64,000 nt of DNA, from positions 120,886-184,885 of the forward strand of contig QLIY01000238.1 in the NCBI GenBank assembly GCA_003260075.1, written 5' to 3'. Position 1 is the first letter of the stretch, and the number at the start of each line of letters is the position of its first letter. The notes under the pieces were generated by a model that did no database searches, was not told where the DNA came from, and saw nothing but the letters and a program-made list of their open reading frames with translations. Positions 51,232-64,000 of this stretch are shown piece after piece. A program made the position numbers and the translations under genes. The DNA is from Phallusia mammillata (lineage: Eukaryota > Chordata > Ascidiacea > Phlebobranchia > Ascidiidae).

Positions 51232-51795
51232 TTAAACTGCTATTTGAATACATTGTGTTTACTGGGGTTGTTTCTACTTTTTGTGATCTCGAAAGCAAGG
51301 TTGGGCATTTAATTAGCTACAGGGTACGCTTTATTGAGGCTACGTATGGTGACGGGCCATACTTTTTAAATACAACGGTAACGAGCTACCTCAAACTTGT
51401 TTCGCTTTCACATTTTCTATAGGCCTACAGGCGCTTCCCAAACTGCGAAGTATTTGTATCATTTAGGATTCTCCTCTACCAAGTAATGCCCCATTGTTTT
51501 TGACAAACGAAGGCTATTGTTTGCGCATAATCGTGATATTGTATTATCTATGATTGAACATTTTTTTCTGAGATGCGCTAGAAGAATTGCGCGTACAACA
51601 CTTGCTACTATAGTAGCAATTAAATTAGGTTTTAACTGTTTAACAAAAGCTTTCGTGTTGCTGGGTGAATCTAACCGCCCACATCTGCTCAAAAAAGGCA
51701 GAACTTTTATACAAATAACAATATCATAGGGGGGCGATTTTGAGCCAAGTGCCTTGGAAAGGAGGCGATTCAGCCAAAAAGGTTGAAAACCCCTG
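51060..51795. mobile_element. hAT-like element interrupted by poly-C
   Basis: The ends CAGGGTTATTCAAC and GTTGAAAACCCCTG are imperfect inverse repeats, and GGGGGCGATTT motifs lie near both ends. The flanking 8-mers do not match, so the two ends may come from different copies joined at the poly-C run. Confidence 0.5.
51144..51231. repeat. 88-nt poly-C run
   Basis: 88 uninterrupted C residues following GATTTCAACATCAG. The 148-codon frame across it (poly-Pro) is not a gene. Confidence 0.85.
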
Positions 51796-52186
51796 GTTTA
51801 AAGTAAAGTTTTAAGCTAACAAAATGTTATGACTTACAGAGTTTAAGTTGTGAAGTGTTAACTTGTGGGATGAAAGCCCATAAGATAGGGTGTTCGTCTA
51901 TGTTATTATAGATTAATATATCGTGCTTCTGGGCCAAAGTATTGCGTCCATTGCTGATTTATAATGCCATGACATCAGATCAGACAATATTAGAAAGTAT
52001 GGCTAGATTAGTTAAGCTTTTTATAAGGTATAGTAGTAAACCAGCATTCAAATAAAGGAAGAAAGTTTTGTTGAGCCAATTTATTCAGAGAAGTTAATAG
52101 TTCACCTAAAATATACTATCCAAAGCAAGCGTTGCATATTTAAATTTTACAGATCGAAAACTCTTCGCCCGTTGTGGCTCAATTTT

Positions 52187-52188
52187 AG
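52187..52188 (+). promoter_or_regulatory. Conserved acceptor before esterase A start
   Basis: AATTTTAG|GAGATT lies 27 nt before the ATG and is matched by AAATTTAG|GAGATT before esterase B. Upstream sequences TTACAGATC(G/A)AAAAC are also shared. It may receive a non-coding first exon or a spliced leader. Confidence 0.35.
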
Positions 52189-52215
52189 GAGATTAAAACA
52201 AAGTAAACTAAAAGT

Positions 52216-52373
52216 ATGGCGGATTGTCCAGTAGTCAACACCAGTCTCGGAAAAGCGAAGGGTCGTGTTTTGGCCAAAGCAACTTGTGATGACGCCAAAC
52301 AAGTCTATGCTTACTTAGGAATTCCATTCGCCAAACCTCCAATCGGTGAACTAAGATTTGAACCACCGCAAGA
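52216..52373 (+). CDS. Esterase A exon 1
   Basis: 158 nt. It encodes MADCPVVNTSLGKAKGRV and AYLGIPFAKPPIGELRF. The last 116 nt are identical to exon 1 of esterase B. Confidence 0.95.
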
Positions 52374-55300
52374 GTGAGTACAAAAAAGAAACTATTCTGC
52401 AAAAACATAATTGACCTAAACTACATTGTCCGTTACGTGCTATAATATAGTTTGATGACACGTTTTAATGATGTGAATATTGACATACGTGGTATCAAAT
52501 ATTTGAGTTACATTTTGTAAGTTACCATTTAAAGATTAGTGACTAACAGTCATAGGTACATAATTTATACACAATTAAAAATATTAGCAAGGGGATGCAA
52601 TTACAATGGCGTTCTGTTAAAGGTGTAAACCGCAAATATTGGACTTGTAATTAAAGAAAAAAATCATATAGGATATTTAAATCTATTTTTTTTTCACTTG
52701 GAAACAATAGCGCTGAACCATGGGAAGGAATTCTTGATGCAACTAAAACACCTCCTGGTCCAATGCAAAGCGCTGAATTTATTGATTCTTTGGATCCTTA
52801 CGTGTTAAACATAAAAGTAGCTGACGAGGACCCGCATAATATCAGTGAAGATTGTCTCTACCTGAATGTGTACACAAACAACCCCAACAAAAAAGCCAAA
52901 ATGCCGGTAAATATCATCTGAGGACATTTTTATAGTTGAAAAGACTGATTACAAAAATCTGCTTGTTTTTGTGGGTAAAATTACCGTTGAATTGTCAAAG
53001 TGCATAATATATGTGTGGCAGGAAACAATTGCTGATTTCAATTTCATACTGTAAAAGCACAGCTCCAAATAGAGTGAAACAGGTGCCTCATATATAATTT
53101 AGTGTGGGCCAATCCTGTTTGTTACTGGGAAACTTCAGATTATTATTAGCACACACGTTGCCACACCAAACAAGGCAATAGGAAAACCAATTTTCAAACA
53201 AGACAAAAAACAATGAAATAAGACAGGCTCTTTTCAATTCAATGATGCTACGACACATCAGTGTAGTACATACCGAATTTGAAATCAGCGTTGGAAATTA
53301 CTAAGGTTGTGTTAAAGATGCTTCGGGATGAAAACTATATGCCTCTTATATGATAGTCAAAATCAGCGTTGGTCACAATTTCAACCTTCACACCTAACCT
53401 AACCACAACATAACTCCAACAAAATGTATACCAGGTGATGATTTGGTTTTACGGTGGTGGATTCTTTATGGGCAGCTCTGTTGGGTACCACGGTCAAGTT
53501 CTTTGTGGACTTCAAGACGTAGTACTGGTGGTGCCACATTACCGAGTCAACGTATTTGGTTTGTTCTCTATGGGCAAGGATACCAAATACCCGGGAAACA
53601 TGGGACTGCTGGATCAAACAAAGGCTATGGAGTAAGTGTGTTATGAAACGGAGTGGTAACTCTGAATCAATAAATGTGATAATTTGTTAATAACTCTCGA
53701 TAAACGAAACTAATAAGTCCCTAATAAAAACATTTAAAAGTCAAAACAGGCAAAAAATGTCCTGGGTACACAAAGCGTAAAGGATATTTATTCATGCGAA
53801 GGAGAGTTATTGGTTTTTCTGGCCTAAAAAGTTGCGCGAAACAGGTTTTTTTGAAATTAAATTGTGTTTTAAATTTGTTTCGCTCAAGGTTATACTTTAC
53901 ATAATTTAATTTAAATATTACAACGCAGATGGACCAGGGACCATATTTGCGGTTTTGGTGGTGACCCGAATAACGTGACCTTATTTGGTCAAAGTGCAGG
54001 ATCAGGAGCCGTAAACGCTCACGTCCTATCACCGCTATCACGTGGCTTGTTTCACAAAGCTATCAGCCATAGCGGAATCATCACTTGCGGAGGTAAGAAG
54101 GAGATTACAATAATGGCTTTGGTAGAGTGTCGGCTAACTTTTGCATGCCTTTGGCCAATACCTATGTAACGCAAGGTCGCATCGGTTTGTACCAAATTTT
54201 CACTATTAATGGCGTTCTCTTCAACGTTTATCAAGTTGGTAAAACGTAACATTAAACCAGACTTTAGGTCTATGTAAACTTAGATGCGAGCGCTTTGGAC
54301 AATACTTTAACAGACCCACTTGCATTGACACACGTGCGGAGTTGTTTGTGAAGCGAAGGGGGAAATTGTAAAGAAACAAAAACGTTGTCTACGCACAACA
54401 CACAAATAAAGCATGGTAAAAAACAAATTTGTTCCCACTAAAAATACGTTTTCGAACAGTGGACACATTTCTAAGAGAGCAGCACAAATGATTTATTTGG
54501 CGGGCAGTTAGTGGCCAACCCCTGGTCTATAAGCAACAATGGCGCGATTACCAAAAAAGTGTAGAATTACGAGTTATATAAAGATGAGATCTAGAAACGG
54601 ACTTGAAAAGCAGCCCAAATACAAACTGTCTCACAGCCTGTTTTGGCAATTCATTATATCGCGGACGTTTTACCTGGCGCTGTTGTCATCATAATTTTGA
54701 ATTGACGATTCAAACTCCAAAACGCAGGGTTCTTAATAAATTGGCTCTTTGGCAGTTTGTGGTTCAATGAAAGAAGTGTGTGCTTGATGTCGTTTATGGT
54801 GCTTATGTGGCTTGCTAAGGGTGTTTTGAAATCCTGCAGGTGCGACTAAGGAAAACTTCAAAGATGCTACTATTCCATTTCTAGAAGCCCTTGATATTAA
54901 AGAAACAGAATCAGAAATTGTGATGAAAAAACTTAAATTACTTCCTGCCAAGGATCTTATGGAGGCAACAGAAAAAATTGTAAGGCTACTTGGTTGATCA
55001 AAGCAAATTTTTGTACAACGTTTAGTATTTAAACAAGCGCCTTGACAAAGTCTACTTGCGATGTGGTAATTTGCACCACAGCATGTACAAATGCTGTGTA
55101 ACAAATTAGTAAAAGCTGGTATATTCACAGATGATGCAAATGGGATGGTTTAGTCCTGAAGTGGACGGCATTTTTTTTCCCAAAGCCCCACTGACAATTC
55201 AGACAGAAGGCAACATGGCTCCAGTGCCGTATATGATCGGACTTTGCAGCACAGAGTCTAGGGGTATATTGGCAGACAAGCATCCCCCTAGTTTTCTGGA

Positions 55301-57015
55301 AGGCTTCAGTGAAGACGAGGCTACCGAAATGGTGAAGGGGTTGCTTCAAATGTTGGAAGGTGTTCCGGTAAATAACTTTAAGATTTGCTAAGTTGCCTAA
55401 ATTTTGATCTAAAATATTTTGATCCTAATATAAATTTTGATCCAAAAATATAAGACTAAAACCCAACATAGTGAAAACAATTGTGTGTCAAGTTTAGTTT
55501 TTTTATTGCATGGCAAAACGAAAAGTAACTACGTTCCTCTAGTTTCTGTTAATTTGGTGGGGAATGCATAGCAAAAAGCCGCGTGTTTTATTAAACGAGA
55601 AAGACCTATTTACCAGTGAATTATAGGTTTAAACTATCCTTTATTTTGCAACGTATAGCCTGAGAAATTGGACGCCGTGATTACAAAAGCCAAAACGGTT
55701 TACTTAAAGTGTTATGAAGAGGATGATAAGATGAAATGGAGCAAATTTGCATCTGACGTCGCAGGAGACCTCACTTTTTGCTCCAAGTCAATTGCAGCCG
55801 CCGAAGCACACGCTGGTTTGTACACATGTATTACACCATGTATAATTTAAGGATATATAATCTAAGACTATATTTATAGACGATGTTTAGTCACAATAAT
55901 TCTTTGAACGTTGATATTAAACCTCTGTATTAGAGTTTGCTGCCCTTTGGTTTACTTTACACCTAATTTGTCTTGATCGGTATAAGAGTGCCTGATTCTA
56001 TCAGGTCAAATTGTTAAAATAAAAATTCAACAAAGTGGAACGAAAATATTTGCAAAAGCACTGCGAGTCAACAGGGTACATTGCAAGTAAAGTCATCAGA
56101 AAAAACGGGTCCTATACCTTAACCAATATTATTTAGTTTATTTTTTATTATTTTATGTTTTTAATTGATGATCTCGTGTACGCTTTAAAAACTTCCATTT
56201 CAAAACACTGAACACAAGTGATTTGTGTACCAAGCAAAGATAATTTACCATTGAAAAAATTTAAACGAGACTAACATAGTCTTTACATTTTTCAGGAGCG
56301 GGACACCCAACTTACCTGTATTGTCTCCGGCAACAGCTCAGATTATTTCATGATCCAGAAGCAGGTAAGGGAATGAAAATGAAACATGAGATTTGTGAAG
56401 GTGATCACGGCGATGACCTTTTTTTCACCTTCGGTCATCCGTTTTGTAACTGGGAGTCAGCAAACGACTACAAATTTACGGATGAAGAGAAGGATCTGTG
56501 TAGACAGTGGATGGAATATATTGTTTGCTTTGCTCGAACTGGGTAAGTTTTTCTGTTACATCTAGGTTCCATTCTCTTTCCCCAACTACTCTACTTCTTG
56601 TACTTCTTTTCAAAACAAATTTGAAAATATTTTTTCAACGTAGGTAAAAGAAATTTTAGAAGTTTCAGTATGTTTTTACTGTACGAATAAATCATGCATT
56701 TAGCCAAAGTATCAAATGTTTTTAAAGGTCTTCCATTTAGTGATAAAAAAGTTTGCCTACTGTTTTGCCTTTGCAACGTTTTTATCACAATACATTGCGT
56801 TGATTACAAAATGTAACCCCAAACCGTTACAACCCTTACAACCCTTACACTTTAGAAACCCCAATAGTAGCAAAAACAGTAAAGAGTGGCCGAGGTACGA
56901 AAATGACACACGGCGACATCTGGTGGTAAGGATGCCATTGGAGAAAGACTGTGATTTGTTTTTGGAGAGAAGCAAATTTTGGAACGAAACAGTTCCAAAA
57001 ATATTGGCATTATGA
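52216..57015 (+). CDS. Carboxylesterase A, type-B esterase family (551 aa)
   Basis: An alpha/beta-hydrolase that cleaves carboxylic esters. Exons: 52216-52373, 52711-52906, 53435-53631, 53929-54092, 54840-54979, 55131-55367, 55659-55815, 56296-56542, 56856-57015; all GT-AG, phase-consistent. Oxyanion loop GGGFF (125-129), nucleophile elbow GQSAG with Ser206, acid Glu327 in STESRGIL, base His454 in GDHGDDLFFTFG, and the C-terminal EWPRY segment. The usual elbow is GESAG; Gln is a known but less common variant. There is no signal peptide, no HxEL retention signal (it ends KILAL), and the Cys that normally pairs with EDCLYLN is absent, so a cytosolic enzyme is likely. Family membership is firm; substrate and orthology to CES, bile-salt lipase or cholinesterase groups are unknown. 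Confidence 0.95.
52711..52906 (+). CDS. Esterase A exon 2
   Basis: 196 nt, acceptor ACAATAG, donor GTAAAT. It contains ISEDCLYLNVYTN. Confidence 0.95.
53435..53631 (+). CDS. Esterase A exon 3: oxyanion hole
   Basis: 197 nt. It encodes VMIWFYGGGFFMGSS, then VVPHYRVNVFG and GNMGLLDQTKAM. Confidence 0.96.
53929..54092 (+). CDS. Esterase A exon 4: nucleophile elbow
   Basis: 164 nt. It encodes [19 protein letters not shown] with Ser206, and [11 protein letters not shown]. Confidence 0.96.
54508..54524. mobile_element. Isolated hAT-like right end in an esterase A intron
   Basis: TTAGTGGCCAACCCCTG resembles a hAT right terminus. No left end was found. Confidence 0.35.
54840..54979 (+). CDS. Esterase A exon 5
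   Basis: 140 nt. It encodes IPFLEALDIKETESEIVMKK, corresponding to the helical cap region. Confidence 0.92.
55131..55367 (+). CDS. Esterase A exon 6: catalytic acid
   Basis: 237 nt, phase 0 at both ends. It encodes FSPEVDGIFFPKAP and VPYMIGLCSTESRGIL with Glu327. Confidence 0.95.
55659..55815 (+). CDS. Esterase A exon 7
   Basis: 157 nt, acceptor CGTATAG. The donor GTTTGT is weak but phase-correct. It encodes ASDVAGDLTFCSKSIAAAEA. Confidence 0.9.
56296..56542 (+). CDS. Esterase A exon 8: catalytic histidine
   Basis: 247 nt. It encodes TYLYCLRQQLRLF and GDHGDDLFFTFGHPF with His454. Confidence 0.95.
56856..57015 (+). CDS. Esterase A exon 9 (last)
   Basis: 160 nt, acceptor ACTTTAG, stop TGA. 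It encodes NPNSSKNSKEWPRYEND and ends WNETVPKILAL. Confidence 0.93.
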
Positions 57016-57089
57016 ATTTAAACCTTTTATCGTTCCTTTATGCGACTAAAGTGTATAGAAACGGGTTTAACTGATGTGGCTTCATATCA

Positions 57090-57118
57090 CTGATGATGGC
57101 ATGAGCATTTGCCGAAAC
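57090..57118 (+). other. Hammerhead-like core motif downstream of esterase A
   Basis: CTGATGA, T, GGCA, an 8-nt loop, TGCC, GAAAC. The 57055-57180 surroundings recur inverted near 44910-45025. It lies 75 bp after the esterase A stop, so it may be within its 3' UTR. Confidence 0.4.
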
Positions 57119-59349
57119 GTTTGAACAATAAGGCATGTCGCTTTTTACGTCTATTTGGGCCGTTATTTTCACCATTGAATTTAAACCGTTGTAGTAGTAT
57201 GTTTATGCCTTGTAGTGACCTTAAGAAATTATTATTGCGTTATTCTAGAAATAATTATATCACGTGTCATGTATACAATGCCTCTATTTGTGTACGTCTT
57301 TTGGGTTCATTGAAAATGACTTTAAACCAAACTAAGTTTCGAAGTCTCTTAGGGCCCGTAAAGCAATTTCGCGGCTTTAAGTATTTCTGCAATCGTATTT
57401 GATGTGAGATCGTGCTACTGAATGAATTTAATTCAAAGTAGAATTTAAGATGGGCGGTATTCATTGTTGAACAATGCTTTTTAAGCAATCATAGTTATCA
57501 TAAAATAGGCAATTGTTTGCGCACAATCCTGGTGCCTTTTTTTGTCTTGTCTGTGATGTCACAAACTGACTTTGGATTGTTGTTGTGTGTAATTTTGCAA
57601 AACTAGCTAAAGTTTTATTGGTACAGTATTATGTATTATGGATGGCGAGTCCTCAAGATAACGGCAAGGGTCCGAATTTTGCCGTAAATTGTTTTACTAG
57701 CAGCACACTCAAGATTACTTAGTAACTTTGCATTTTATCGCAATAAATTCTCAGAAACATTGTGGTAGGTTTGTTTGAAAAAAGTATTTGGCTACACGAA
57801 ACTTGACATGCTACAAGCATGGGCTTAAGCTTAAACCAAAGCTATTACTCTATTACTATTAGTTCACTTTTTGAGATACTACTATTGTAAAGTTTGTATC
57901 GCACAAGTTGAGACAACGTTTTTAAACCTAAGTGCAGAATTTTTGGATCAGTAGTTTTTATCGTGATTCAAACTGATCCTATGAGCTACTAAATTGAAAG
58001 TTTTAAAGGAAGTAGTTGGAAGCAGTAAAGTTTAATTTTGTCTAAAATTGTGGAGGGATTTGGATTGATAGGTAAAATTGTGAACGCCTCGGTATCAGAT
58101 CTTTGAAATTGTTCACATTATTCACTGCATGTGTTGTAGAGTAGACAATGGTGCTTATGCTAAATTTAACAAAAGTTTATAACAAAGGTATAAAACTATC
58201 CACTTTAAATTATTATTATTTTTTATTATCGGGCGTTTTTGAACAGAACAGTAAGTCAATATACACTGGTGTTACTTAAATAAATATACTACAAGATCAA
58301 TGGGCAAACACCAAGAAATTTTATCTTTTGTTATGTTAATAAATTAACATTGGATTTGGCCAAAGGTGATTTTTTACAGTTATAATTGTTCAATGTTAGT
58401 TCTGCTCTAATTTATGGTTTTGACTGCAAATGTTATGGTGTTTCACCATAGAAAAAAACACCAACGCCTCCACGGTAAGTTAGGAGAAACGCTCACCGTT
58501 GTAAAATTACAAATGGTATCAGCAACTTTTTTTAAAAGAAAACACTGCCTATATAAACTAGGGCAATCGCTAATTAGGTTTTATGTACATTAGTCACCAA
58601 CGGTCATCAGGTTAATTGCCGGATTGCGTACCTAACAAGACCTGAAAGCAATGCAGTAAATAAATTATTTACTTTAAAATCTGTCACCGACCGAATTAGG
58701 GCAAATATTTTAGTCGTATAGCAAATCCCGAAGCCTATACGTTCATCAAATAGGTCCACGATTTGACAAAAACGATAAGCAAACAAAATATCAGGACTCT
58801 AACTAAATAAGGACCTTAACCCGGCCAATCAGTTGGCAAACAACGCTATACGAGAAAAAAGGCTTTACACTTTTGGTTTTACCTTCGATGATTCAATGTG
58901 AACTGTACAGTAGTCAAAACCAGCAGCCTTGTAAGCCTAATGTAAAATTCATTAGAATAGACTTCTGCACTTGGGTTACGATCAACTTTATTGAACACTA
59001 TTTGCAGTGTAGGCTCAAGGCAGCTTACTTTGTAGGCGTAACGTCGAAACAAAGTTAGTTTCAAGGCCTAAGCATTGTAATCTAGACAGGCTTTACCAAA
59101 CGTATATGGGACTTCATTTTTGGTCTTCTGTATTGTGTTGTTTAACTTTATTCGTTTGGTAAAGCAGAAAAGTATAAAACTCTATACAACATATATGCGA
59201 CAGAAAGCGACCAAACGCATCTTACCAGTTACACACTATCATTTCTAGACAACAGCTGTGTTTTTGGCCTTGCTGGTTATTAGTGCTGCATAATAAAAAT
59301 TTAACAGATCAAAAACTGTTGGCCGTAAGTGACGCAGGTAGACAAATTT

Positions 59350-59351
59350 AG
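59350..59351 (+). promoter_or_regulatory. Conserved acceptor before esterase B start
   Basis: AAATTTAG|GAGATT, 21 nt before the ATG, corresponds to the site at 52187-52188 before esterase A. Confidence 0.35.
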
Positions 59352-59372
59352 GAGATTCAACCAAACAATAGC

Positions 59373-63147
<3,775 letters not shown>

Positions 63148-63313
63148 GTAAGAGACGAAATCAGCAATTCTGGCATTTTTTCTATTCTCGAAAATCAGTC
63201 GTTAATTGTAAAAGAAATCTCTGTATTATCGGACTACCGCTAGATTTTGGGTATATCTTCTGAGTTAGAATTCTATCACTAATGTTCAACAGTGTACAAA
63301 CCATAGTTTAAAC

Positions 63314-63471
63314 CAGGTGTCGGCAACCCCTGGCACGCGTGCCAAAGTTGGCACGTGAGGTGGTTTTTCATGGCACGCCAACCGATTTGCGTGTTTATAT
63401 TAAAGTAAAAATTTAACCTATTACACTGCTTGTTTATAGTTTTTATCGTATCATTGATATAAAATTCAGCA
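63314..63471. mobile_element. Left part of a hAT-like element before a C run
   Basis: CAGGTGTCGGCAACCCCTGGCACG resembles a hAT left end. No right end is seen; the sequence meets C10 at 63472-63481. Confidence 0.5.
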
Positions 63472-63704
63472 CCCCCCCCCCGTCACTTTTGCTGTTCATG
63501 TTTACGATTTCACAAACCAAGCAGCGTGGGATCGCAGTTTCCGTGAATACATTAAGTAAGATTTTTTTTATGTTTCCTTGTTTTACAACCTTAATAGATT
63601 CTCTATGAAGTAAACTGTCTCAATGTATTTTAACGACAACCTAAATCTAAGGTGTGTCATTTACTTCAAGCAAAAGTTAAACAAGCCAATATATTTGTAT
63701 AGAA

Positions 63705-64000
63705 CAGTGGTTCCCAAACTGTGGGCCATGGCCCAGTACTAGGCCATGAAGACATTTTTAATGGGCCACAGAGCCATTTGAACAGGTTCTACTGTTTTGT
63801 TATACAGTAGATATTAGGCGCTTTGTTTTGAAAAACATAATATTTGCAAAACAATAATTATTTAGCAAGAAATGTCATTGTCTCCCAACAATGGGTTTTA
63901 GCTGGTGGGTTGGAGATAGCAGTTCAAAGTGGGTGAGTAGTCAGGTATGTGAGTAGCGGGAATTGAAAAGTAGCCATTTATTGAACTAGCTAACTTTTCA
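63705..64000. mobile_element. Left part of a hAT-like element at the window edge
   Basis: CAGTGGTTCCCAAACTGTGG is a typical hAT left end. The right end would lie outside the window. Confidence 0.5.

Larger units (their letters stand above)
44153..52215. other. Repeat-rich intergenic region with two N bases
   Basis: No gene recognised between the Ras-like and first esterase genes, which are divergent. It contains the SINE-like pair, four duplicated blocks, C runs, an 88-nt poly-C run and two single N bases (49167 and 50256) that adjoin repeat boundaries. Order and copy number here should not be trusted without long reads. Confidence 0.65.
57016..59372. other. Spacer between the esterase genes
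   Basis: 3' UTR of esterase A and promoter of esterase B. A possible AATAAA lies at 57742-57747. It contains the hammerhead-like repeat at 57090 and no other recognised element. Confidence 0.55.

Noticed and set aside
50976-51422. 148-codon frame with poly-Pro
   Set aside because: It results from the 88-nt poly-C run.

Overview
This is eukaryotic (animal) nuclear DNA: A+T-rich, with short spliced exons, GT-AG introns and many non-autonomous DNA transposons. It contains three gene loci, all read from exon-by-exon translation with matching splice phases. The proteins are animal signalling and detoxification families. An invertebrate deuterostome such as a tunicate is plausible, but the sequence does not prove it. 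Many 9-12 nt C or G runs between near-identical direct repeats, plus two single N bases, suggest a draft assembly of a very heterozygous genome.

Layout. 1-14164: no gene recognised; one hAT-like MITE, a long palindrome and small repeats. 14165-39253 (+): a complete cGMP-dependent protein kinase I gene with two alternative 5' ends. The alpha-type start is two exons (14165-14293, 14560-14714). The beta-type start is one unusually large exon (20297-22116). Both splice in the same phase to 16 shared exons coding for two cyclic-nucleotide-binding domains, an AGC kinase domain and the AGC C-tail. The alpha protein is 678 aa, near the vertebrate length. The beta protein is 1190 aa because about 500 residues of Ser/Arg/Gln-rich sequence lie between the leucine zipper and the autoinhibitory ISAEP motif. 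41903-44152 (-): a five-exon Ras-like GTPase (286 aa) of RASL11/RERG type with a degenerate G3 motif, convergent with the kinase gene. 44153-52215: intergenic, full of repeats, with both N bases and an 88-nt poly-C run. 52216-57015 (+): a complete nine-exon carboxylesterase (551 aa) without a signal peptide. 59373-63147 (+): its tandem duplicate, exons 1-5 only; the rest must lie beyond the window or be lost.

The kinase and the GTPase are signalling proteins and the esterases are hydrolases; nothing shows that the three loci work together. The points most worth following are the expanded PKG-I beta N-terminus, the hammerhead-like CUGANGA-hairpin-GAAAC motif found at five places, the poly-C/direct-repeat junctions, the RASL11-like protein lacking the G3 glycine and glutamine, and an abrupt 116-nt identity tract in exon 1 of the esterase pair.
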